Source of the DNA: Trogon surrucura
Taxonomy: Eukaryota; Chordata; Aves; Trogoniformes; Trogonidae
Direction: 5' to 3'
Assembly (NCBI GenBank): GCA_020746105.1
Contig: CM036617.1
Span: 167,036,912-167,100,911 of the forward strand
DNA: 64,000 nucleotides
A program made the position numbers and the translations under genes. Within the stretch, counting starts at the first letter, position 1. Every line of letters starts with the position of its first letter. The notes under the pieces were generated by a model that was not told the DNA's origin, made no database searches, and saw only the letters and a program-made list of their open reading frames with translations. Positions 27,501 through 39,500 of this stretch are shown here, piece by piece.

Positions 27501-30500
27501 TATCTAATAATCAACCTACACACTACTCAAAAGTAAATTAATAAAGGGAAATCAGGGCGGAATCCGCTTCGCAATGGAACGAAGCGCTGTGGTGTTGAAG
27601 TGATTCTGAGGCAGTTTCCTCATCTGCCTCTGGAAAAGCAGAGGCATTGAGACAGGCTACTACGTCTTTATGTTTCTCCACATGCTGAGACCATTTCAAC
27701 CCGGTGTAAAATACCGTGTAGTGGGAATAAAAACAGCACCTTAGCTTTGCTATCCAGCAACGTTTTCAGACCAACACTGCAGCAAGTTGATTCATCATTT
27801 GTAATTTTGAAAAGAAAAAGAAAAAAAAAAGCCAGGAGAGAGGGAATAGAAAGAAGCTATTCCAGTTCCACGGTGAAAACAAATACAAAGGAGGAGACTG
27901 AATTTAAAAGCCAAAGTACATATGGTAGACACGACATTGAGAAAAAGTAGGTATGTCCCACCATAACTACAGTTGTGAAATTTAACACTGTAAATAAGTA
28001 GTTACAGCATCACAGCATGTATGTGCCAATGGCAAACTACTTAATAAAACCGGCTAAGAAACCTTTAAGACTCAAATTCAACAGCAAATGTTGCCCATTA
28101 TATCATTTTGTCTAACAGCACACATACACACGCCCACACCCACCTGTATTTGTACCACATGAGAAAACAGAAGGTAAACGTTGGCATTATGAGGTAAGTT
28201 CTGAATATGCACTTCTCCATTCGCATGTGATATATATGACTAAAATAAATGTTTTGGTATTATATAACGCCACGGTTCAGTTCATCACATAGAGATAAAA
28301 TTGCTATTCATTGTAATGCCACCTGCTTTTCATAAAGAAACATTTCAGTATGTAAAAGTGAAAAATGACGAGGAAAAAAAAAAAAGCATCAACAAAGAAT
28401 ACAGTGCAAAATAAAAATTAATTCCAGGGTAGGAAATATCAAAATTCTGACAATTATGTGTGGCACACTGACACAGTGCAGATAATTTTATTATTAACAG
28501 TTTCTACAGTAACAAACCAGAAAAAATTCTGGGGGTTGTAAAACAGACAATCCATGAAGCATCACAACACCACAATAATACACGACGCACCAAGGCGTTA
28601 TATAATAGCAAAATCAATCTTAAACTATGGGGAGCAATGTTAAAAATACGTTCTGGGAACAGGGTGTGTGTGGGGAAGGTGTTGATACTGTGTTTGTACG
28701 CATAATTATAAGGCCCATATTATGCTTTTAGCCATATACAAAACTGCAGATTTCAAGCACAGTCTAAGCAGCTCTGGAAATTATTTTTAATACATTTTTT
28801 TATCATATTTTAGTCGCTAAGTGCTTCAGTGTTAGACCTATCACTCCTTAACAGTTATCTTCTCCAATGCACTAACTTCCACAAAATTGAGGCAATTATT
28901 CCAGCCTTGCAAAACCGTCACGAAAATTTATTTGACCAGGCACCAATGTAGTTGTCATCTCTTGGCAAGATAAAAATGAAAATGGTGATGCAATGAAGCT
29001 GGCAGTTTACCAAGATCACAGTTTGCACAAACAGACTTTCACAGGGCTGCAATACATGTTTTGATAGTGTATGGTTGCATACATGCACAATACTCAATTG
29101 CTATTAACAGACACTTTACATATTGAATTCACAAGATTGCTGCATTCCCCGTACCCTTAACTGGTACCGTGTTAACACTTCCTACACAACAAGAACAATG
29201 CAAGCATGGAAAAACCGAATAACCAGTCTTACTAACCCCTATGTATTATATACCCTCTTATTTCTTTGGTCGAAGAGTAGACATTGGCTCTGCTATGCCC
29301 ATTTAATAAGAATCAGAAATCAAGAGGGCTGGTTGCCAGAAATGCTGGCAATCAAATATATTTGGCAGGGAATAGCAATCAAAATTCCAACTAAACACCG
29401 CATAGAAACACCTGACAGAATGCTTAAAAAGTGTTTCTCTGCTACTGTGATTTTGATTTTCCTCACTGAAACAGTTAAGAGGGTATATAATAAACACATA
29501 CATGCATGCATGCACGCACGCACACGTCTCTCTACTGGTTTTTCTCTTTTAAGGTGAAACATCTACCTTGATTTCCCAAAGCCCACTGACGGTTTCCCAA
29601 CAGTATTATGTGGGATGGCCACCTTGGATGACAGAAGATCATCTTATTCATGAGTACATATATTTATGGCACCTTTCAGTTTAACTTAATGCAGCTTCCA
29701 AAAGCTATTATCATTGTCTGGTCATCATCAGCTGGCTTGTTTTAGTATTCCTTTCAATTTTTTGGCCTCGAGTAACAAATCAAAGCCTACAAAAGACAAG
29801 TATATTTACTCACTGAAAGCTGCTCTCAGTAACTTGAGGTGGTTTAGGTAACACAGATACGGCCTCAGGGAAAGACAAATCACTTCAGAAGTCATACAAG
29901 AATGGGTTCACTTGAATTTTGTTCCTTACGACAGACAATCAATTAAGCCTGGGAATTTCTCAGATTTTTTGAAATTGATTTTTTAAACTGTCCTCCTGCT
30001 AACATCTTTGTAATTTAGATTTCTAACTAGTCTCAGCTAAAGGTTCCACCTCCCAGATAAGAGCTAGCTGCATTTTAACAGCACAAACAACCCCAGGATC
30101 AGAGACAAAAATCAAGTAGCCCATTTTACATATATAATTATACATGTTTATTTTCAGTGACAAAACCATGAAATGCAAGGAAACATATTCATCAATAATG
30201 CTTCAACAATATAGAATTAATAGCTGCTTATAAGCTGTAAGCGGACACTGTTCACATTGTTTCCCAACAGATATCCACAAAGTTTGTTACAAAGTAAAGG
30301 GATAGGAGTCATAAATGTACTTTATTAACATTTTACCAGACGAATTTCCAATAGTCAGCAAAATAGCTTAAATTAAACTGTAGTTCAACCAAGCAAATCA
30401 ATGCACGTCAGCAACAACGGGAAATGGATAGGACACTAGTGGATTATTTTTTTTAAAAAAAAACAAACCAAACCCTAGTATTGGCTGAGAAGGTGAAATG

Positions 30501-33500
30501 CAGAGATGAAACAGATTGAAAAAAGATTTACTAAGAGGAGAAGGTGCACCTGGAGTGGGGAACAGAGAAAAGACTATTCACCTGACCTAGTGCTTTAATA
30601 AATATAACTTAGTCATTCTTGAACAGCCATTTTTAACACATCTGACCCCATTCGAATTTGTTCACTGTTATGTCACAATGCAATAAAATCTGCTTTCATA
30701 GATTCTCTCAGTATGCCATAGCTATATTCATATATATAATATATAGAAATCCTGTCTATATTACTGGGATTCATAATAAAATACTTAAAAACCATTCTAA
30801 AGATTTGTTATATAATTAAAAGTGCCTTTGCCTCTGTAACTATAATATTTACCGTAACACATTAAAAGGTGCTTGTTACATCTTCAGAAATGTAATTATA
30901 GGACCTGAGGCACTGGAACGGTCACTGGCGAAACAACTGGGACTGAGTAACAACCCTTAAATTCCTGTGTATGCAGGAAAAAGTTGAAGTTGAGAGACTA
31001 ACACAAACCTACTAAAATGCCCCCTCTCGCATCCTCGTGGCTGTTCCTTTTGGAGCAAGAAGCAGAGGAAGGCTGAAAAAAGGAGAAGCCGTCATCCAGC
31101 GAAACCATACGTCCAAGCTTGCTCACCAAAATCTTTGACTCTACCGACCTGAACAGTAAGCAACTGCTGAGAAGCTGTGTAATTCAGGATAACCAAAGAG
31201 ATGTACCAGACTAAAAACATAACCAAGCCAAGAATAAGTTCAACTTCGAAGCATCCTGCCCTGCCAATGCCTGCAGGTATTTGACCCTGTGCACAACGGA
31301 GCCCTTCAGGGGCATGGAGAAGGTGCACGTAGAGAAAAACATTTGCCTTCTACACCTCCCACACTGTGGATCACAGTACTTTAACAGTGGGGATTAATTA
31401 CTTAAATAGCAATAAAAGAATAAATACATAACATACTTTACGATACTGTGCCGACTTCACAACTTCCTTGAAGTAACAGCAGAGATTTCCAAACTTAACA
31501 GGAAAAAGTACAGAAGAGACAAGTTCACAGCACCAGAACCAAAGCTTCCTTATGAGACAGAAAACTGAATATATGAATGTATTATATAAGAGGGCAGTAA
31601 TTCCCAACATTTTCAGTCATCTCCAGTAAGGGAAATTGAATTTAGTCAATGACAAATTGAGTTCAGTTGACTTAGTTAAGTGCTGTTTAAATTGCAACTG
31701 AAATGAAATACTGTTATGATAGGAAAAGATCTAATTTGAAAACTTGAGAGTAATGATAGATTTCTTTCAACGTGTATTTGTATAGTCAGATTTTTAAAGT
31801 GAATTTTAAATGATGATTAACTATTTTGCATTAAGTTTACAGCCAAAGTCTAAATTTAAGTTTAGACAAACTGTACTTAACCTGTTGGTTAACCAACATG
31901 CTTCACCTGTAATAGAAACAGAATGTAAAAGGGTAAAAAAATCCCCACAGATTCAGTTATCCTGCTGTTTGAGGTTCTCTGCTGATACTGCTGCTCAGAA
32001 GTGCAATTCATGGTCTATTTCGTTAGAATTCATGATGTTCACACAGCATAACCTGTACTGCAATGAACAAGACTGACCTGAAATTGTATCTCACAGTTCA
32101 AAAAAAAGGGGAAAAGACCATCTGCTATCCGTATTACTGTACACATAGCCAAAGTTAACTACAAAAGCAGCAAAACATCCATTTCATTTGCCTACTTCAG
32201 CTTTTCTGGAAAGGAAATGTATGTAGAAGAGATTAATGTAACACTTTGGGTGGGAAGAGGAATAAGAGAAAGATTTTTTAGTTCTGAAACGTTAGAAATA
32301 CATTCTATTGATTAGGATTAATTGAAGTATTAGCGGAAATCTTGGTGAACACTGACTCCAGCTCTTGTGAAGCAGTAATACTTCCAGCCCAAACCAGGAA
32401 TGCTTTTTCTTGTTTTCAAAAAAATTTTCATCCATACAAAAATATAAAGCCAGTAATACTGCAGGCAGTAGTTTTGAAGTATCAGGTTCAAACTGAAGGC
32501 AGAAAGAGGACTTTGTGTAGTTGGTGCCAACAGAATTGGAATTCAACAAATGAGAAGCGAAAAATGCCCAATTGTGAGCCAACAGAATGAAGCCGAGTTA
32601 GAAGCCAAATGATAATTTAAGAAGAATCAGAGACGTGCCCAGATTGGCCAAGAAAGTCCCTTTTTTCAATTTAAATCATCAAGCAGATTTGGGTTAAGGA
32701 ATGAAACAATCAGCAATACGCTGTTACAGTAAGTTACCGAGGTGCAGCAAGGACCAGAGCAGGGCATGTGGTCAGTACGACCACAGTATGCAGCAAGAGG
32801 GAACAACAAGGAATTATCTCCTGGCAATACACTCTTTTTGTTTCAGCAGGATAAATATTCAATACCAGTATGCTGGAACAAGCTACTTACTACCTGAGAC
32901 AAAGAGGGGGGAAAATAATATATACCCATCTTGGTGAAAGTTTGAAGTAAATCGCTTCAAACAAGAAATTAAATTTGCCACTGGGGCTGAATTATGAATT
33001 CTGCGAATCTTTAAAATTTGGAAAACTGTATCACTTTAAAATATCCTAGAATAAGTTACTGTACAGTTTTCCTATATTTTCAGAACTGTTTGCACTTTGT
33101 TTTTTGAAATTTCCTTCTTTCTAGCCATGAGAAAGGATTACTTGCTTTACCTTTTCTATTTGATTTACTCCAAGTTTGACAAAATAATAACCCTGGAACC
33201 ACGATTTCCTTCATCCAGTCATCAATGTCCTAAGTTACTGCTGCTACTAAGTACGTGCAGGATTGTGCAGAATTAATTTTTATATTAATAATGATACCTG
33301 ATAACCAGCTCAATCATTATAACAACAGCAAATAAAAGTGACTGTAAACAAAAACATAAGATGAATAGAGCACTTTCTAAACCTCTTATCTTTAGCATGA
33401 TCCACCAGAAAATGGAACACTGAGATGGTCTTGCACTTTGCAAAACTGATGCACTAAGCATGAAGAACTGACCTAAGGCCACAAAGGCAAACAGTATCAG

Positions 33501-36500
33501 CCAAGGCAAAAACTCTGAAGTTCAGGCATCGAGTCCTCTGTTCAGACTACAACAAAGTGACAGATCTTATTCAATGTTTGAAAGCCTTTCCCATCAAGGA
33601 AGTTCTCCACAGAATTAAAGAGTTTATCATGGTCAATTTGTTATTCCAGCTGGGATTTTTCTCTTATTTTGTCCAGGGCTGAGCAACATAATAAACACTT
33701 CCAGTGAAGTCCTTAGTGTCATAAACTGTGTGTGTGTATGAGCACGTGCGTGTACACACATATACACACGCATTTCAGAAGGACGAAGCCATTCTTAGTT
33801 CATTAAATTCATACAATGGAAAATTATTTTAAATGCTACGCTGTTTCCTCTTTCAAAGTGGACCTACCATAATTTGTGATTTGATTACCAGTTTTCCATT
33901 TTTATTTACAAGATGATCTCATGATTCGTCCGAATCTCTGCTATTCTACGGCACAACTTTCATGAGAGACAAACCATGAGTTAGATTCTTAGGCGTGATT
34001 CATTAGAAACAAACTATGATTAGCCTTCCTATTTTCTTTTCATTAAAGAGCCTTTTAAATTACAATTTAATTTCTCTTGACAAAATTCACATCCACTATC
34101 CTCAGAATTTTTAACCTGTAAAAATCTCCTGTAGAAAACGTAATCATAGGACCAGTTTACTGTAATGAACTAATCTAAAGAACTTAAACACAAAAATAAA
34201 AGTTGAAGAGGGTTTGGTGGGGGAGAATGTGCTTCTTGTGAATTACACTCTACTGACAAAGACTGTACTGACTATACTTCAGACTGTGAAATGTAATGGA
34301 AGGGGTAGGTGAGAGGAAATACAAAAAACCTCTCAAGATAAGCACATACAGAGACAACATTTCAACTCCAATTACTTGCAACAAAACTGTTCTCAATGTT
34401 TTTGAGAAAGTTTTCCCCATTTCATGTACAAGTGAAGAGTTCCCAATTTTAATATCATTTGTATCAATAGTGCCTTTGGAGAAGAGAATGACTGAAATCT
34501 TAGCCAGAAATATTAAGAAGAAAAAGTAAAGACCTGCAAAACAAATCTGTAGCTCACAGAGAAAGTCAATTTCGAAGGATGTTTAATAAATAAATAAAAA
34601 AGGCACAATCCTCTGGTAGGTCTGATAACAATTTGAACAGAGAGGGTGACAGTGGTCAAGCAATTCCAGGTGTTTTCATGCACACGTATATATTTGTAGT
34701 GTATCTGTGTCTATTTTGTTCAGCTTCTACTTTCTCCGTGCTCTTCAGAAATCAAGTATTTGATTTGTAAGATGCTACATTAGTGCCAGCAGGCACAAAA
34801 TGGTATAATAAACACACTCTTCACAAAATATAAAAGCCATATACTTTTTTTTTTTCTGAAGAAAGCATAGTTCTTCAGCTAAGTGGAAATCAGTATTTCC
34901 CTTTCATTTTTTTTTTAATAGCTCTGCTCAGCCACTTAAAGAGTCCCAGCTGCTACAGAAAGTCATAGAAACTCCAAGCTCTGCTCTATCTAAGTTTCTG
35001 TTCCATAGCTCGCTTCAGGAGTGTGAACAGGATACTTCTTGCTGAGCTGGACCATACAAAAAAATCTCCTTATTAGATCAAGTGAAAAAGCAAATCTGGT
35101 AATTTTTCTATTTTAACAATTTACTTGAAATCAGTTCCATCACAGATGCATCAAGTCATTGGTTCTTGTTTTATCACACGCTTTATAAAGACAGGTTCGT
35201 TGTAACAGCCCCGAAGGGGATTGGCGGTTAGGTTCCCACTGGCCACGTTCTTGGGGAGAAACACCTTGGAAGAACTGTGGTTCAACAGGACGGGGCTTCT
35301 GGAATTCAGAGCTGGGTGTCCCTCAGGGACTAAAGTCACAGCATTAGCGTCAGGTGGCACCACAGATTTTGTAGGGAATAAAACTCTGTTTTTTTCTAGA
35401 GCAACGTGGTTTATAGAAGAGGTGGAGGCACTGGACAGTGATTCTTTCATCACTTCCTTTGGGATCTTGCTATACAGGTAACTGGAGGCGTTATTGTCCA
35501 TTATATCTGACCAAGCCCTGTAGCGAACTTCTGCAGCTCCCCAGTAGTGCCTGATAGCGGACTCAGAGCGATGGCCCGTCACTGCCATTATTTCTCTAGG
35601 CCCCAGTCCTGCTTCACACAGCAGCTGGATGGTGGTAGTTCGGAGCGAATGGTTGGTGTAGCGCTGGGAGAGCCTGGCTGCCACGCTTATCCTGGGCATC
35701 ATGGTACCCAAGTAGTTCACACCCATCGGTTCTCTTTTGTACCAGACAGGCTGCTCTTGCATCTGCTCTGACGTCAGCTTTAAAGGGTGCAGGTAAAAGG
35801 CGGGGGGCTCTGGAGGCAGCTTAGACAAATAAAGCTCCAAGGAAAAAACAGGGCAGTTTGGGTCCCCCGGCATATCATACATTTTACCCATTTTATGAGG
35901 ATCTTCTCCATTTTTCCCTTTGCCAGGGTACCTAAACATAGCGTATCGACGCCCGTTCTTGTCCTTCTCGACAACAAAAGCATCTGGAGCCAGATCTCTT
36001 AAGATCTCCCTCCCTCGCTTGGCAAAATGCAACTGCAAATCAAACCACACCTTGTTGACAAGTGCCAGCGGGCTGTGCAATCCCAGCACGCCGGACTGTT
36101 TAATCTTACGCAAGTCCTCAGCAGATATAGGAGGATGGTGGTGAGTCTCATCCTTCCCCTGCATGCGCAGCATCTTCAGCACGCTCACAAATACCATGTT
36201 GGCACTAGCAAACTCTTTGTCCTTCATTAAGCAAATCTGACGATTGTAAGGTGGCATTTTGAGATGCCGGTTTAAGCCAGCGCGCATGGACTTGTAGCTT
36301 GCCACGCTGTAGGTGTTTCCATCGTGATTCCTGATTGTGTAATAAAACTCTCTCAAGATATCATTGAGTTCACTTACTGGGACCAATTCAAAGCTAGGGT
36401 CTTTGCCATTTTTGGCCAGCCACTGCTTTAATAGGTTAGCTGCCCAGCCAGTCTGCTTGTGGGTGTTTTTGATGCTCTTAGCATCCTCTTCCTCTTCCTC

Positions 36501-39500
36501 CAAGCCAAAGAGGACATCCTCGGGGAAGTTAAAATTCGGCTGTGCTGCTTCTACCGCTTCTCTATTTTCTGATGAAGTCGCTTCCTGTTTCAACTGCTTT
36601 TTGAAACAATTGATCAAAGTTGTACCATCAAACATGCCACAGGTATACGGCACACAGCGAACTACTTTTTGATCTGAGAGCTGTGAAATGCGGAGCAATA
36701 TATAACATTTTGCATTTTACGTAACAAAAAGCAGGTGGCATTAACTGGATTTTTCAAATGATACGGGCATGGCAATTCCACACCTCACTAGCCAATTAAA
36801 ATGCATTAAGTCCTTCTTTATTAACCATGGCATTACACATACTCTAGCTGATTTGACTGAATGCAAACCTAGAAACATACACTATAACAGAAGACTGAAA
36901 ACCAGAAAGCATCAGGTGTCTTTTATTTCCCTCCTCCTGGCTCACCTTCCAATCCTAATCCATTCCTCTATCACACACAATCTCTTTTTCCAAATATTTT
37001 CCAGGTTTCAGGCTCTACCAAAGAAGAAAAATTCCAAAAATACGTATTTTATACTGAAAAGTCTTAAACCTGGACATCTGTCATCCATTCCAGTACTGAA
37101 CTTCCTGCATACCAAGTACTGACAAATGTTTTAATAGCTATAATCCACAGGTATGTTTGAAAAAATGAAGTTCCAACCAACCATTCTTTATTAAAGGCCT
37201 TAATTATAAGGTAGACTGAGGCATAGTTTATATTCTGTAATACTGGTTATCTTTGACAGACTATTTCTGTGAAAGGTGAAAATCAATCTTGTCCAGTATG
37301 TTTTCTTCTTGTTTTGAAATACAATTCAGATTTAACTGTACCTTGAAACGCTACTAAATATGTCAAGTTTGACTAGAAGAAATTAGTTTTATTTCCCTTA
37401 ATAAAATGACTTCTGGTTAACAGCAATGCAAGTAATAAGGTGCTTTGTCAAATATCTGCACGCAGAAAGGAAATTTATTATGAATGATTTTACAGAGCTT
37501 AATTTCAACCTTTAAATTTCAAAGCAAGTTCAACAAATTTTAGGCAAGGAATCCAGAAGTACCACAAGTCCTCCTTTATCATGAAGTAGTTATTTGTGAA
37601 GAAAGCTTCTTTTCCTTTTTATTTTTTTCCCCTGACATACGGCAATAAAAATTCTGATTAACTTCTGGATTGCTGTGGAGATGAGAGAGCTGCAGTAATT
37701 TACAAAGTATTTGTTGCTTTAAGCCCTTCGGACAAAAATTGGGCAGGGTTCTTCAGTATGTTACATCAGTTTTATCAGACAAGTTTTTAGTGTGCTCCTG
37801 AATTACTAACTCACCTAACTTAACCGAACCCCACCAGAAAACTTCTGAGAAGATTATCAGAAGCTCCTGTTCCAAGTAATATCCTGGGTCAGAAGAAGAA
37901 GAAAAATACAAAACGGACAGAATCTAGAAAGGATGGCACAAAAAAGAAACTAAAATTGTTTCATTAGAAGCAATAAAAGTAAAGAACTTTTCCCCTGTGG
38001 ATTGTAACTTTAGAATTTTATAGAGAAACAATCAACAACCTACCTGTGCTGTTCCCTCAGCAGTTCGCTTGTTTGCCGAAGTATCTGTTGGTGGCCTGCT
38101 TGTCTGGTTTTCTGAGGGGTCAAGAAATTGTTCATTTGCAGCATCTAATTGGTACTACATACTGCTATCCACTATACAAATTTGGAGGCAATATTTAAAA
38201 TTGTTTGATACCAAACATTCATTGTGTGGCACATTCAGCATTTTTCAGCCCCAATTTTCAATTACAAGTATTCAGGCTTGATTACCATCATTTCTACAGA
38301 GGGAACAGAAAAGCAAAATGGTACTTCCCAGCCTAAAAGCAGTATATGTTCCCTTCCTTAAAAGTCTGACAGTGTACTCAAAACCTTTTACGAACAATTT
38401 CCTTGCCTACCCAAGTACAAAACATAACTCCAACGTCTCATCTCTATGTAAACTGATATTAAACTGAAAAAAAATCACCATTATTCAACGTTTTTGTACA
38501 AAAAATTGACTGAACAATGGCTGGTCAGACTGTAAAACACATAAGTGACATAATTTGTGCAGGGAGACTGAGTATCAGCCCAACGTGTATCTAAAGTAGC
38601 AACTTAAGCAGAAGCTGCTTGAGTATCTGTTGTAAACATTTAAATCCAAATTCTCCATTCTCATTCCTTTTCATTTTAACCACGGCTTATGAGCAAGTAG
38701 GGTTTCAATTCTGGTGAAAAACTACAAGGTTCTAGACTAAGGCTACGGGAACTGCATAAAATGAGACACATTTTTTTGGACACGCAGGCCCTTCCTTTGG
38801 TCACTTTGCCTGATCTGTCCAGCCCCTTTTTATGTTGTGTTAAATCAGTTCAATTTAGTTTTAAAGCCAAAAATCAATTCAAAGCATGTCACTGTACAAC
38901 TCTGTGGAAGACATATTTTAAATCAGGTAACAGAGATGGGAAAATGAAAGAAAACTTATTCTGATGTCAAGCTCTATCTGAGTTCATTTTGACATTATAT
39001 TGCACCGATGAGAAAATTGCTAAAATTTCTACTCACTTAGGGAATCTGGGCACCTCTTAGTAAAAACAAAAAATTCAAGATATGCAAAATAAGTTTAGAG
39101 AATCATCATGGCACGGCCAAATATAGAAAGAAAGTATTTTAAAACAGTTGATCTAGATACCATTATTTGAACGTTCACCGTGTTCAGACATTTTATTCTA
39201 CGTAAAATAAACACACTTCTTTGGAACCACGTTAGTATTCAGTTGCATTTTTTCCCCGCAGTTTGTTTACTTTTAAGAGTGAAAATTAAAGTTAATGACT
39301 ATACTTTTCTTTCAGAATGTCTTTGCTTAGAAAGGCAGCCAGATTATTTTGAGAGGCTGCATTAAAAATAAATACCAAGTTGTTAATGGTAAGAGTTTCT
39401 GACTTCATGCCAGAAATGATATAAATCAAGTTCTAACTAAATCCAGGTTTACAGAGCCACACCTCCTAAGGAGGGATTATTTTCAACAATGGCTGAAACA

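Larger units (their letters stand above)
21758..35150 (-). other. ATF7IP: ATF7IP intron 9, distal part (between Crypton exon and exon 10)
   Basis: About 13.4 kb of AT-rich DNA with few visible repeats beyond the CR1 end at 22103. Simple repeats: a three-unit 18-bp tandem repeat at 26005-26056, a CATG/CACG run at 29500-29525, and a TG/CA-rich stretch at 33727-33776. Its low repeat content compared with the intron at 49249-59576 is notable. No conserved exon or RNA gene was recognised. Confidence 0.5.

Noticed and set aside
29123-29557. 144-codon plus-strand frame
   Set aside because: Antisense in an AT-rich intron, non-ATG start, no homology recognised; it includes the CATG/CACG simple repeat near its end.
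35221-36672. Several plus-strand frames of 60-100 codons opposite the Crypton exon
   Set aside because: Shadows of the long minus-strand coding frame.
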